NCBI GenBank assembly: GCA_019009955.1 | Contig: CM032228.1 | Span: 224,746,001 to 224,810,000 of the forward strand | Length of the DNA: 64,000 nucleotides | Reading direction: 5' to 3' | Source of the DNA: Riptortus pedestris | Lineage: Eukaryota; Arthropoda; Insecta; Hemiptera; Alydidae | In this document: piece after piece, positions 23,201 through 34,529 of the stretch | How the letters are laid out: each line of letters opens with the position of its first letter | Position numbering within the stretch: position 1 is the first letter of the stretch | Translations under genes and position numbers: made by a program | Notes under the pieces: model-generated | Database searches by the model: none | What the model saw: only the letters and a program-made list of their open reading frames with translations | Told to the model about the DNA's origin: nothing

Positions 23201-25971
23201 AAAAAATTAGAAATGATATCTGAACCATCTGAAATTTGCTACACATAACTATTGAAAAAAGTATATTTCATCAATAATATTTTGTTTCAGAAACACTAAA
23301 AATGTTTGTCTTAGAAGGAAAGGAGAGGGAAGCTCACAAAGTTAAGGTTGTTAATGAAGTAATTCCTTATTACTTTGGGAAATTTGAACAATTGATTAAA
23401 GAAAACAACGGCTATTTAGCTAATGGAAAGGTAAATAGCTTTCATTATTCCATCCGTAAATAGTAAATGAGAATTTATTTTTGACATGTCATAATTTAGG
23501 ATAACAGAGTGCATTCCTGATAAGATAAGAGTTGAATGACTACTTCTAATTATGGTTTTATACTGCAAATAACTTCGAGGTTGTAGGGAGAGTCAATAAA
23601 AAGTTCCATGATTTTTCAGAATTTGTTTATTTAAATCATCACAATAAATGTTTCATTATTCATCGCCCTATTACTCACTGATAACAGATCTTGTTATCGT
23701 TGATCACAAATCAAAATTACTTTGTATATATGCATTACTTATTAACTTACCGTAAAGCCGCCATAGACCAATTGTAAGAACATGATTCTATTTTTACAAT
23801 TTGCTCATCCTATCCTTCAAGAAAATGTTTATGGTATTGAACTACCGATACTTTATTCTTAGCACATTAATTGGGCCATATAGACGGAGATTTCATAATA
23901 ATATCCATGAGAATAGTTGTGAAAGCAATCCCTTCTGTGTACTCGCTCATTCTTCCGTCCTAGAAGATCATGTGTTCATAAGTGGTGGTTTTATATACTG
24001 TATTAAAATGTAGTTTATACTGTACATATCAAGATATTCAAGCCCAAGCAAAACATACGATACTCAACTCATGGCAGAAAACTTGGTTTACCACAACTGA
24101 TTACATATTTCGACAACTGAAGCATATACTTGGTGAATGGCCTTCCTCAAAAAGGCTAATTAGAAGAGAAGAAGTAGTTTTAACGAGGTTAAGAATTGGC
24201 CATTCACGACTAACTCACACTTACCTACTCACTGGAGAAGACGAACACTACTGCCAACACTGTAACTGTAGACAGACTTACTATAAAACATATACTTACT
24301 GACTGCTATCTAATGACTCACATAGACCTACCATACACTTTGACTGAATTACTACATGACTGTAGCCCGTATATAGACCGCGTGTTACACTACTTGAAAC
24401 AAAACAACATATTCAAAAAATTATAATGTAGGGCAATACTGAAAATATTTGCAGAAATAAGCATACTTAGGTAAATATAATAATTACATGTTATATGTTA
24501 AATATGTTGTATGTTGAATATGTTATATGTTAAATAACAGATTCGTCGCTAAATCGCCCCAGTTGCGTAATGCGATTATTGTATGAATAAATAAATTAAT
24601 GGTGGTTTTACCATTCCAGAGAATCTAGCATAACTATTATTTCAACTTAAAACGCCTTAGCTACATTAACCATCGTTTAGGTGCCTTCTTTACTGGATAA
24701 GCTCAGAAAATTCCACAAAGAAAACGCTGTAGTATGCATACACATTTGTCTGTAATTTGAGTGTTGTGTTGGACACTGGCTACACAGAGATTTAACACTT
24801 GTAACTGTTTTTTCGAGCAGTATTTTATTCAGTTTTTTTTTTTCCTGAACGGGAAACCATTTGATACCCATGAGATTCAATTCGTCCGCTTGTCCAATTC
24901 TCATCTGGATTTCCTGGTCACGAAACTTTGGTAGCCAATTGACACAAAAAGCTCATCCATTATTAATCGATTTTCGGAATGGGAAAACACTTTGGAAATT
25001 TACTGAAAACAGAGTTTCAAGAAAAATGTGGGAAGAAGACTTTCCAATATTTCTTAAGCTGTATACTCATATTTGTTGACGTTAATAAAGTTTTTCATCG
25101 TGGTTTTCAACAAACAATAAACGCACTTTTTTTCCAACGGGGCTATAATGCAAACACAATCAAAATTTCGAATGATTTGCCTTGAAAATATGAATGCCTA
25201 AACAGAATACTAATATTTATAGACTTAACATGCTTGTAATAGTTTACGGTTTTTATTGGAAAACACTAATAGAAACCTAGTTTGTAACAGGGACCAGTTA
25301 TGCATTTAGTTCTTGAAAGTTAATCCTTATCTTATCTTTCTTTAATTACTCTATTTATTTATCTTATTTTTTTTATGATAGCAATGAATGGACTACACTA
25401 TTAATAAATATTACTATTTTTAGTTATTTTATGTTATTTATTAACGTCCTCTTTATGCTGAGGTGGGACTGAGGTTTTTATAGAAAGAGATCGTCGCGTC
25501 ATAAATACTCATAATCTAGGCAGGCACACGGCTAACCCTAACCTCTGCTGGTTTTAATATTTTGTATATTGTAGAAAAAAAAATTAAATCTTGCCGGTAT
25601 CGAACCCCAGCCTATATACGCCAGTACTTAGTTCAAGTAGCAATAGTCCATATAGAAATGCGAACCTGATTCAAATTTCTGCAAATTATTCTTTTATGGT
25701 GGAAAAATGTCTTGTATATTAAATATTTTTTTTCTTATAATGAATTACTCAACACATTTAGTAATTGTGCATAATAATTTACTAATTTAATGTATTTTCT
25801 CAGCTGTCTTGGGCTGATTTCTTACTGGTCGGCTACAGTGAAACTATAAGCGTCATTACTGAGATCAAAGATCTCAACGAGAGGTTCCCGAACTTCGGAG
25901 CCTTGGTCAAGAAAATACATTCATTGCCTGGAGTCAAGGAATGGATAAAGGAAAGGCCAGAAACTGTTTGA
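20160..25971 (+). CDS. GstS: Sigma-class glutathione S-transferase, gene 2 (four exons, complete)
   Basis: Joined exons 20160-20292, 22304-22471, 23291-23430 and 25804-25971 give 609 nt and 202 residues. N-terminus MPHYKLIYLDLKG keeps catalytic Tyr8; [34 protein letters not shown] and LPGVKEWIKERP are as in gene 1. Predicted cytosolic sigma-class GST. Intron positions and phases match genes 1 and 3 exactly, so the three arose by duplication of a complete gene. An acceptor (ttttgtacag) ends 1 nt before the ATG, so a 5' non-coding exon must lie upstream. EGIR again replaces EPIR. Intron 1 holds a 65-bp tandem repeat and Penelope-like scraps; intron 3 holds a LINE remnant and a SINE. I see no frameshift or lost splice site. 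Confidence 0.95.
20560..21390. repeat. 65-bp tandem repeat in GST gene 2 intron 1
   Basis: About 12-13 units. The central units repeat exactly every 65 bp (ATAATGTCGCTCCAG at 20881, 20946, 21011, 21076 and 21141), each with CACAAGTAGATGGAG, AAATTCTTCTGAGTAAGC and TTGTAGGAATTCATTG. Flanking units are more diverged, as expected for unequal exchange. Confidence 0.95.
21890..22160 (+). mobile_element. Two Penelope-like termini in tandem
   Basis: About 21910-21990 and 22065-22155 share (G)AAAACGTTT, CCG.TTCAATAAAA and TG.AGTACAT. The second has CTGAAGA (22088-22094) and GGAAACG, a degraded hammerhead-like pattern. Intron 1 of GST gene 2. Confidence 0.45.
22304..22471 (+). CDS. GstS: GST gene 2, coding exon 2
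   Basis: Encodes [13 protein letters not shown] and HQSTAIYRYL. Acceptor gtttttag, donor ccag|gtaaaa, phase 1 at both ends. Confidence 0.93.
22520..23010. other. Unassigned intronic sequence in GST gene 2
   Basis: The minus-strand frame 22794-23000 is open but not recognised; A-rich sequence on both sides suggests a dead retroelement tail, without proof. Confidence 0.25.
23291..23430 (+). CDS. GstS: GST gene 2, coding exon 3
   Basis: Encodes the first part of the helical domain, ending [11 protein letters not shown]. Acceptor tgtttcag, donor aag|gtaaat, phase 0 at the end. Confidence 0.93.
24010..24600 (+). pseudogene. LINE C-terminal remnant in GST gene 2 intron 3
   Basis: Encodes WPSSKRLIRREEVVLTRLRIGHSRLTH in pieces: the LTRLRIGHSRLTHTYLL motif followed by a Cys-rich C-x2-C segment is the hallmark C-terminus of jockey/I-type non-LTR retrotransposons. 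A frameshift near 24280 moves the frame to IKHILTDC and the end LKQNNIFKKL. An A/T-rich 3' region ends in AATAAATAAATTAATGG. 5'-truncated and dead. Confidence 0.75.
24600..25424. other. GST gene 2 intron 3, no recognised feature
   Basis: Short overlapping ORFs on both strands show no family similarity I can name. Confidence 0.35.
25425..25645 (-). mobile_element. SINE, diverged subfamily, reversed
   Basis: On the minus strand it has a B-box GGTTCGATACC near 25600, and ends in CATAAAGAGGACGTTAATAA, the tail of the local SINE family. The head differs from the 14228 copy. Intron 3 of GST gene 2. Confidence 0.5.
25804..25971 (+). CDS. GstS: GST gene 2, coding exon 4 (terminal)
   Basis: Encodes [13 protein letters not shown] to the C-terminus RPETV and TGA. 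Acceptor attttctcag. No AATAAA follows closely; the nearest candidate is AATATA at 26009-26014. Confidence 0.93.
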   Translation: MSWADFLLVGYSETISVITEIKDLNERFPNFGALVKKIHSLPGVKEWIKERPETV

Positions 25972-26179
25972 ATTACTCAAGACCAGATTTCTTTATAAAG
26001 CTGCTTAAAATATAAAAGTGTTATTGGTAACTGCTTGACTTTTTCATACTTCCGTATTCCAGAAGTGTGTTTCGACTCCCTCAAAGGTTCATATTAATTA
26101 TAAAATGAGCGCGCTCAACTGAAAATTTAGCGTCTTGATTCAGAACCAGGTAAGTGCAAATTTAATATTTATTTTTTTT

Positions 26180-26540
26180 ACTTCCTTGTGCAAAGTAAAG
26201 GAAGTATCATTATCTCGTAAATTATCAATTTTCCGAAGTAGAGTAACGGATATATTTCGAATTTTCAACATGAAATAATTATGTGGTTTGGATTCATTAA
26301 CATAGGTGTTATGTTAATGAATCCAAACCACTTTTGGAAAAAAAATTTAATTTGACCCCATTTCGCTAACTTTTTTAAGCCCAATAATCGATGTTAACCA
26401 TTTAATTACTTTTGGCTTTTACTAAAATTTGGAGTTTTTTTTTACTTAATCCAACCATCAATTACAAGGAGAGCCTCAGAATTTGCTTAAAAAAAATTAT
26501 AGCATGGACGCAGGGTCGACTGAGTCCTCTGGGACAATGA
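26180..26540. repeat. Probable dispersed repeat downstream of GST gene 2
   Basis: Starts with the short palindrome ACTTCCTT...AAGGAAGT (26180-26205), which resembles the start of a repeat I have seen in insect sequences, and includes a perfect 21-bp hairpin (26283-26303 / 26311-26331). Family assignment is from memory and uncertain. Confidence 0.35.
26283..26331. repeat. Perfect 21-bp hairpin
   Basis: GTGGTTTGGATTCATTAACAT is followed after 7 nt by its exact reverse complement. Confidence 0.95.
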
Positions 26541-26544
26541 TAAT

Positions 26545-27320
26545 GTAGGTATTTGATCATGCGTCTTACATATTGAAAGTAATAAACTTCATCAAAGGAA
26601 GTTAAACTAGTTTAATAAATATAATGTTAAAAATAAAGGATTTAATGAACAGAAGTAAATTATGTCAATTGCTACAGCTGATCTCATGGATAATTGAATT
26701 GAAAATCGATTGAATTGAATTTATAACTGCAAGCACAGCAGGGAGTAGATAGATAGATAATGTTACTGCATTTTAAGTTAAAACAACTTTTTAAAGGTCC
26801 AATTAAAAAGAAAATACTTAAATAAATATCTTAAAATTAATCGTCTAAAAGCTAAATAGATAAACAAATTATAAGATAAAATCAACTTGCTACAAAATAA
26901 TGAAAATTAAAAAAAAAAACAATTTTTTTTCTGAAAACAAACATGCTAAAGACGTAAACTAAATTGATAACACCTATCGAAGTAAAAATACACTAAAAGG
27001 TAAAGTAAAAAAGTATAAAATAAAACATTGAGATTCATAAAATAGGTGTATAATCTACCATTAAGAAGCCACGGACTATGAAGGCGTTGGTAATGTGTAC
27101 CTAAGTATGCAATCAACGGAGTCTAATGAATATTTACGTCTGACATCCGTCTTAGGATGAATGACGATAAAACTCTCTTAGATCCCATCCACGGGCGCGC
27201 TGACTGCGTGAACTCTTCACAGACCCTCCGGGTAAAATAATGGGGTTGTACGTCACTAGATCACTCACTACGTACAATGTCTCGATGGTGGGTTGCTAAT
27301 GATACAAGCATACATACATA
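26545..27320. other. Intergenic, no recognised feature
   Basis: A/T-rich spacer between GST gene 2 and the Helitron-like copy; no gene seen. Confidence 0.4.
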
Positions 27321-27323
27321 CAT

Positions 27324-27325
27324 AG

Positions 27326-27375
<50 letters not shown>
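27324..27375. repeat. TA microsatellite
   Basis: (TA)n that directly abuts the reversed 3' end of a Helitron-like element. Confidence 0.95.
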
Positions 27376-27379
<4 letters not shown>

Positions 27380-27760
27380 TAGCGGACCCGGCAGACGTTG
27401 TCCTGCATTATATTTCAAACGATTAGGATATTAAATTTAATAATATTATTTTTAAAACAAAAGCTACTTTTGATCACAGAAAAAACAACTTGTTACGTGC
27501 ACTTTTGCCTAAAAACAAATAGAAAATGAAATATCGCAATTTTTTTATTTAGGTCTCCTTTATAACCCCCACTCCCGTTAGAGCCTAAAAATTTTAATAT
27601 GGCTAATAATCATGGACGAATTAATGCTAATTCACGTATAGAGTTTTGTTAAGTTCGGTTCAATCGTTATCTGAATGTATACAATAGATATCTGAATCTA
27701 TCATTCAACCACTACCCAGCCTAAAAATATACTATCATCTATACATTAGTAAACAGGGCT
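27374..27760 (-). mobile_element. Helitron-like element, related family, reversed
   Basis: Read on the minus strand it ends in GCAGGACAACGTCTGCCGGG and then CCGCTAG next to T, i.e. a short hairpin (GCAG...CTGC) followed by CTAG, the canonical CTRR-T end of Helitrons inserted between A and T. The interior shares AAAATGAAATATCGC and CCCCCACTCCCGTT with the 48229 and 54376 copies. No coding capacity. Confidence 0.6.
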
Positions 27761-27794
27761 ATTTCATTGTGCAGCAATGAAACATAATTAAAAA

Positions 27795-28340
27795 ATGAAA
27801 TAATACGACTGAAAGAAGAACTACAACGGCTACAAAAAAGGAAGTAACAAGAATATTTAGAAAAATGAAGGAGAAACTTGATGTCACCAAGATTCAACAC
27901 GACAATTAAAATACTCAAGTATTGAACAAGTTAAAATTTCCGAAAGTCTGGAAAGAATACCTCAGAAACATAATTTACGAACGGTATTCAATCAAGACAC
28001 ACAATTTTTACAGGATAGTGGAGTTTATAGACATAATGTGATTGGGGTAAAGTTCATGTGGGACAGAGAAGACAGAAGACCATCACAAGAGTCAACCAAC
28101 ATGTGGCTGACCTCAAACATCATAAAAAACAATACACGCCATGGCTGGGCACTCAAGTATTTGTTCTCACCAAATTACATAAATTCGACGAGACAAAACT
28201 TCTAAATAGAGAAGACCACCTTAGTAGAAGATTAATACTAGATGCTCTCGAAATAAAAAATAGAAAAAAATGCAATAAACAACGTGGAAGGTGTTATATT
28301 GTCCGAAACGTGTAAAGGCTTAATAAAAAATTCAAAACAT
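27795..28340 (+). pseudogene. Penelope-like element, GIY-YIG endonuclease remnant
   Basis: After SGVYRHNV (about 28018-28041) a one-base shift leads to WGKVHVGQRRQKTITRV, then NQHVADLKHHKKQYTPW, LTKLHKFDETKLLNRE and RRLILDALEI (28043-28290). The GVY...GKVYVGQ pair, conserved Arg and later Glu, and the C-terminal LI-EALEI motif match the GIY-YIG nuclease that ends Penelope-like retroelement proteins. The upstream reverse transcriptase is missing. Dead by frameshift and truncation. Confidence 0.7.
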
Positions 28341-28427
28341 ATGATTTAGTCAAGTAGGTAACCAATTTAAAACACTGCCTGACGATAATGAGCTCATTTA
28401 CATTGAAAATTTGCGTATGTATATGTA

Positions 28428-28615
28428 TATCTGTTACCAACCTGTTGGTCGCAATTTTAGTCTTATCGGGACAAAACTCGACATATAAGCGTTTAAAACT
28501 AAAGACCTAGTTGGTTAAGGGGGAAAAATCCAATTGTGGGGAATTAGAAATTCCGAAATATTTCCGTTATTTTACGTTGGATCGAAACATTGTATAGAAT
28601 TAATTTATTACAAAT
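28428..28615 (-). mobile_element. Diverged HINE block A fragment
   Basis: GTTACCAACCTGTTGGTCGC, ATTTCCGTTATTTTACG and GGATCGAAACATTGTATAG correspond to block A, reversed; no termini. Confidence 0.45.
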
Positions 28616-28689
28616 TATTTATTTATTTATTTGGAGCTTCGCAGCTGTGTTGATGTTGAAAAAAACTGTATAAAATTGAAAAAAAAAAT

Positions 28690-29265
28690 AATTTAAACGA
28701 ACATAAAACAACATAACAGAAATATAACATGAAAAATAGAAAAGTAACACGAAACAGAAATGGAACACAAAAACAGGAATGGAACAAAAAAAACAGAAAC
28801 AGACAAACAGAACTGATACGAAAAACAGGGCTGGATTGGATCACAATACCAAATGGAAAAACACAGAAATGTAAATCAAAAACAACATGGAAAACAAAAA
28901 ACAGAAATGGAACACAATAACCGAAATGGAACACAATAACCGAAATGGAACACAATATCAATATACTGAAATGGAATATAAAACTAAATTGCGAAAACAA
29001 AAAAAGAAGAAATGGAATACAAAAACAGAAATGTAACAAAAACAGAAATGGAACAAAAAAACAGAAATGGAACACAAAACCAAAACGGGAAACAAAAACA
29101 GAAATGAAACATAAAAACAGAAATGGAAAAACAAAAACAGAAATGGAACGCAAAACAGAAATAGAAAACAAAAATGGAACTCAAATAATAGAAATTGAAC
29201 AATAAGTAGAAATCAAACAATAAATGGAAATCCAACACAACAAATTGACAAACATAATATAGAAT
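28690..29265. repeat. Degenerate minisatellite built on ACAGAAATGGAACA
   Basis: About 30 loose copies of an A-rich 15-20-nt word containing ACAGAAATGGAACA, with variable A-run lengths. Long low-complexity ORFs on both strands (Phe/Cys/Val-rich on the minus strand) are by-products. Confidence 0.8.
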
Positions 29266-30034
29266 CCAAAACAAAAAATATTAAACAAGATATAATAAAA
29301 TATATAAATTGTTGAATAAAATGGAATATGTATCTAAAATGAATTTAAAATAATTGAGATTTAGATCAGATATAAAACTCGTGTATCAGCGGAGTTGCAT
29401 ACTCAATGTGAGTTACTGAACAAGGAAAGTCATGAATTGCATTATGGCGGGAAGGGGGAAAGAAACGATGAAATATTTACTTTACATATATTCAAAGAGT
29501 TTATAAAGGGCTCAGCAAACATACAAGCACACACACACACACGCGCGCGCGCGCTCGCAGACAAAACATTCACAAAAAGACTAGAATCGCTGCATATATT
29601 TATATTGCTAATTAAATTTCCTTGAATTGAATATTAACGGATGTGGAATTCTTGGTTTCCAGACTTCAGTATACCCCCAACCTTACTCTTGCCTTATTAA
29701 CAATCTGTTATATCATGAATTATCCGAAGCTTAAACACCAAATTCTGTGTTCACTGAACGTTTATTGTCCGACGTCCATGCAAATGCGATGTCATCATTA
29801 AAGATTTTACGTTCTTAACTCGAAAATGTTTATTTTTCCTATACCATTGTCGATATTAAGCTGTTTTCTTAATGTTAGAACGGAGTGGGAATTGGATAAT
29901 TCAAAGTATCACGGTTATTATGAGTCTGATTATGAAATTCTTCAGATCGAATCCTATTAAGCTATTAATATTCTACAATTGTACTTCTATAATTTTTTTC
30001 GTTGTTTTAATATTAAGCGAGTTTCAGGTATGAA
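29266..30034. other. Intergenic with a CA/CG tract
   Basis: No gene seen. At 29528-29556 (AC)n turns into (GC)n, an alternating purine-pyrimidine run. Confidence 0.5.
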
Positions 30035-30872
30035 AATAAAGGTCTCGTTTCTTCACAGTTATTTATTCGTTGCGACAGAGCGCTTTCAGAGCATACGCTC
30101 CATCATCAGTGCCCTGCAGACAAACATTTACCATAAAAACGTCGTATAATATGGCATTTAATTAAAAAATAAGAAATATATGTACATGTCGAAGGGCGAG
30201 AATTCGAGTTAAAGCATAAAATTTTAAAACACAAATTAGAGCCCCAGTGAATATTTACAGTTTATAAACGAAGAAAAATATTTACCAGTAAATATTTCAA
30301 TTTACTTACCAGTAGAATATATACAAAATTTCAATAAATAGTTAAAATAAATAAATAATAGTAAAAGGAATATTTACAGTTAAAAAATATAAAATAGGAT
30401 AAATTGTAAAGACCAAATAGCTCCCCCGGTGGTTGCTCCTTCTTTTTGGTTTTTAAAAACTTTTAATGGGATTATTCGCTTTTTATTATTTATCTTATTT
30501 TATAGTTCTTAATTGTAAATATTCCTTTTTTTATTATTTATTTATTTTAACTATTTATTGAAACTTTGTATATATTCTACTGGTAAGCTTTTAGTTTTAA
30601 TTTCAATCTGTAAAAATGTTTTTCTTCGTTTATAGACTGTAAATATTCACTGGGATACTAATTTGTATTTTTAAAGTTTTATGTTTTAACTCTACTAATT
30701 TTTGCCCATCAATATTTATTTATATATTACTTATTTTTTAACTGAATGCCATTTTATACAACGTTTTTATGGTAAATGTTTGCCAGCAGGGCACTGATGA
30801 TGGAGCGTATGCTCTGAAAGCGTTCTCTCGCAACGAATAAACAACTGTGAAGGAACGAGGCCTTTTTTTTCT
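30035..30872. mobile_element. Large Penelope-like palindrome (about 0.84 kb) with opposed hammerhead-like cores
   Basis: Left arm about 30035-30410 and right arm about 30485-30872 are diverged reverse complements; examples are CGTTGCGACAGAGCGCTTTC against GAAAGCGTTCTCTCGCAACG, and CCCAGTGAATATTTACAG against CTGTAAATATTCACTGG. In the right arm CTGATGA (30794-30800), a GGAGC/GCTCT stem with GTAT loop, and GAAAG (from 30816) form a hammerhead-like core; the left arm has its mirror (TTTC 30084, TCATCAG 30103-30109). AATAAA near 30837 and the GGAACGAGG end recall other Penelope-like termini. No protein remnant. Confidence 0.65.
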
Positions 30873-31012
30873 TACATGAGATAATAATTCCTTCACCGTC
30901 CAGCAACTCAAAAATGGATTAAATGAGTTATTTGTACTTTATTATTTGACTAGCCTTCAGTAAATCCACAGTTTACTTTATCGGGTTTTAGAAATGGAGA
31001 ATGAGATCGGCC

Positions 31013-31066
31013 CTTCACTTGGGAAATCTGCCTTGTTTGCGCAGTCTCTACGCAACGTGGGTTTTT
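31013..31066 (-). mobile_element. HINE 5' end fragment, reversed
   Basis: CACTTGGGAAATCTGCC, TTGTTTGCGCAG and CTACGC match the reversed 5' terminus only. Confidence 0.5.
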
Positions 31067-31129
31067 CCATGACGAAGAGCATAAGAAATTCCTGCATTAA
31101 TAAATCATTAGTGGCAATAAAATATGCAG

Positions 31130-31310
31130 CCTTCTAGGAAAAGCTAATTAGAAGGTTACCAATAAATAACTCCATGAACATCTGTAAGGCCAGGAAAATG
31201 TTCCTTCTGTGGATGGAAAAAATAACCGAAGGAGAAAAAACCTGTGCACAATGTGCAAGACAACTTTTTGTAGGGCACCTGAAAATGATTTATCCGTAAT
31301 GACATAAAGC
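31130..31310 (+). pseudogene. Possible piggyBac-type Cys-rich C-terminus remnant
   Basis: Two frames, offset by a frameshift, read GKCSFCGWKK and then EGEKTCAQCARQLFVGHLK. C-x2-C followed by T-C-x2-C and a final H is the pattern of the zinc-binding tail of piggyBac transposases. Too short to be sure. Cut off by the HINE-like copy at 31317. Confidence 0.3.
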
Positions 31311-31316
31311 AAAAAG

Positions 31317-31944
31317 TCCGTCACGCAGGGGCTGCGTAAACTAAACAGATTTCCCACGTGATGTTTTACAATAGAGAAATCTGCCTACTAATAACAGTAG
31401 TAGTAACAAATCTCTAAGCCAATTCACGAGAGGCCAACAGTTACGGAAACGGCCGAACTAGCTTTCGGCGGAAAGTCCAAAATATAGCAAACTTCTGCGA
31501 ACCACACACACACAATACAAATGCAAATAACACGGTTAATATTCAAGATACAGAATAAATGTATAGAACAATATTTATAGTAAATGTAATTTGTAATAAG
31601 ATTGATTCTATAAAATGTTTCGATTCGACTCATAATAACGGAGATATTTCAAATTTTAAAAAAAAAAAAAAAAACCCTCTTCCCCCCCTCCTTCTGGTCT
31701 GATTTCAGCCATTAACGAACTTGATCTTTCATTTTACATAAAACGACTAAATTTTGAGTACCGTAACGATCAAACAAAAATTGCGACCGCTAGAGCGTTA
31801 ACAGAGAAAAATATATAGAATTTTTAACGGACCTCATTTTCGTCATCTCCTGGGTAGGATCGTTGGACATTTGAATAAATTTTTCGAAAATCGCGTTATG
31901 AGTACGGCCTGAATAGCTGATTTCCCTTGAGGGAAATCTGCTAA
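31317..31944 (+). mobile_element. HINE-like element, full length
   Basis: Starts TCCGTCACGCAGGGGCTGCG with TAAACAGATTTCCCACGTG, has blocks A and B separated by only a very short A/T tract, and ends GATTTCCCTTGAGGGAAATC followed by TGCTAA. Confidence 0.8.
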
Positions 31945-32957
31945 AAAAATGTTCGTTCATACTTCCTACATTTTTAAGAAATTGGTTGGTTCCTAATTAA
32001 AATCAGTTGATTCCAAATTAAATATAATGTATAAGTAATACGTAAAAATACATAGATAATGTAAGTTATTTAAGAAAATGAAGCTGATTTAAAAGGGGAA
32101 AATCAGTATTTCGAGCACAGTGCCGTATGTAACACTGCCTTGTGGCTCCACATTTCTGGAAGACGATATACAAAAATGAATAATATCAATAATTAATATT
32201 TACACTATCCACTTTGTTACGAAAAATGAAGAGGAATTGGGTAGGAAGGGATTTCATTTCAACTATTAACTCACGTTTATTCTGAAAGACGCCAGAAATG
32301 TATACAGTTTGCTATAGTTCCAGAAAGCTAAGGATGCACAACTATTACAATAATGAATTACAGTTATATTTCTCATTCAAGTTTTTATCAAATAATAAAT
32401 GTAATGATCATATGAGCTTGAAACTATAGCTAACACATGAAATACAGTGTAATGTTAAAACCAATAGAAAGTAAGAACTCATTAAACTATATATGATAAT
32501 GACTTACCCTACATGTTTACTCTTTCAGAGATATTTTATCTTCGGACATGTAAAATTGTTTAGATGTCATAAATTTTTAAACATAAAAAGGGAATTCTTG
32601 GAAAATTATGAAAAAAAAGTTTTTTCTTCGGACATACAATACAATGGAATATTCTTTAATAATTGTTCTTAAATACATAAAAGAGATACATTTGATGTGC
32701 TTGGGGCTACTTTTGGGGAACACATTTTTTATTCATACATAGTTTATAGTAGAAAATGCTATGGATGATTATGATCTTTATAGCCATTATTGCCTTGTAC
32801 AACAATTAAGATGGAAAATAATTTATTTCATGTTTATTCTCTCGAGACTGGACAATAGTAAATCGATTTTGCACGTTCCCAGAAAGCTTTAAAGGTAAGA
32901 ATAGCAATGTACAGTATTCACATTCATTATTCAGTTCCCGAAGTTACGGATCTTAGT
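31945..32957. other. Intergenic, no recognised feature
   Basis: A/T-rich; no ORF or repeat family recognised. Confidence 0.4.
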
Positions 32958-33055
32958 AATGTCCCATCCTGGCTAGAAAAGGGTGGTAACCTGTAGACAA
33001 CCCGCCCCAATTAGCCTTAGCTGCAAAAATAGGACGTTAATAAATAATAATTTAA
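32958..33055 (+). mobile_element. SINE tail fragment
   Basis: CCATCCTGGCTAGAAAAGGG, GGTAACCTGTAGACAACCC, TTAGCCTTAGCTGCAAAAA and ACGTTAATAAATAAT: the 3' half of the local SINE. Confidence 0.65.
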
Positions 33056-33339
33056 TTTAATAATGATAACTGCTATGCATGGTCATTATGACGGAAGTTT
33101 GAACAATGGAGTAGGATTGAGCAGGAACATGATTTTTTTTTTTTCTTCAAGGCTAAACTATTCTAGTAGTTCGCTATAGTTACTAAGTTACACAGTTGTA
33201 ATCCTAAACATTGAGACAAGAAATGTAAAAATACTCTGTCTTACCAATAAAAAGCCCGTCACGTATTACACACAATTGATCTTTTTTCCCTTTGTATTTT
33301 CTATTTCTTAAATAAAATTCGATAAGGAGAAGTGGGGAT

Positions 33340-34030
33340 TTACTGAAGACAGAAAACTAGAAATTACGAATAATTCGTTAATATATTTAAGCAACAAAGA
33401 TGTGTATAGACAAACATTTGTAAACCACCAATAGCTAAACAAGAATAATGTAATATTTTTCGGTACGACTCATGATAACGAAGATATTTTGAATTTTCGA
33501 ATTTCTCATTCGTAACCGCACAACCCTGGTCAAATTTCATCAATTAAAGACTATGAACGGTAGAGTTAAATTATACAACTGAAAATCGATTTTGGTATAG
33601 ATCAAATAAAATCGAAATTTTCAAGTGAAAAACGTAAAATCGATAATGCCGCCACATAACGTACACATGTATCTCACAAAGCAAAAGTTCCATGAAAACA
33701 AAATTTGGTATTTAACCTTGGAAGAAATGCTTCATTACATAACATTCCTGATATAAGGGTTTATTGAAGGCAGGAAACTAAAATATGGTAATACCTCCCT
33801 TAATAGTAAAGATAGATAAAAAAGTATATTACAACATTTACTGAACATTAAATTGGCAAAAGGTTGGTTCTATAGAATTTTTCTATCAGACGCATCCGAA
33901 ACGAATATGTTTTGATTTTCGAAATTCCCATTCTAAACCCCACACCCACTTTTCGGATTTACGAATTAGCCATTAATGAACTCGATTTTTACTTTTATAT
34001 AAAACTTTTATGTATTGAGAAGCTAGGAAC
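33340..34030 (+). mobile_element. Diverged long-variant HINE-family relics
   Basis: Two successive degraded copies: GAAGTGGGGATTTACTGAAG, then GATAACGAAGATATTTTGAA at about 33335-33500, and AAAAGTTCCATGAAAACAAA followed by a second GGGTTTATTGAAGGCAGG at about 33690-34030. No clear ends. Confidence 0.4.
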
Positions 34031-34039
34031 CTTAGTTAG

Positions 34040-34240
34040 TGTGTGTGTAATTTTTGTTTGATCGTTACCAAACTCAATAATTACTTGTTTTGTGCAAAAA
34101 GAGAGATCAAGGAGATAGTTATTGTCTGAAATTGGACCAGTGGGAGGGGTGGAGGTTAAATGGGGGAGTTTTCGAATATTCTGAAATATATCCGTTACTA
34201 TACGTCGGATCGAAAACTTGTATTGAAGCAATCTTTACTT
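34040..34240 (-). mobile_element. HINE block A fragment, reversed
   Basis: TTTTTGTTTGATCGTTACCA, GAAATTGGACCAGTGGGAGG and TACGTCGGATCGAAAACTTG; truncated at both ends. Confidence 0.5.
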
Positions 34241-34529
34241 TTAAGTATCTTGACCACGTTAAAAATACTTTTTCTCTTCTAAATAGCCCTTTTGAGGAAT
34301 GTCATTCTCGAAGTATATGTTTAAGCGCCAGATGTTTGTTTTGAGGTATGGCAAATCAAGATTCCTGTCATGAATTGAGTGTCATATAGTTTTTCTTGGG
34401 ATTGAATTTCTTGGTGAGTACAATATTCGTTGTCATTAGTTCTTTTTTTGAGTTGCTGATTTGGTGAGTCCGTGTACTTTAGTGCTTCATCTAATGTTTG
34501 TATGTCCGGGTAACCAGTGCATAGTTACT

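Noticed and set aside
28623..29274. 182-codon and 96-codon Phe/Cys/Val-rich frames on the minus strand
   Set aside because: Low-complexity translation of an A-rich minisatellite.
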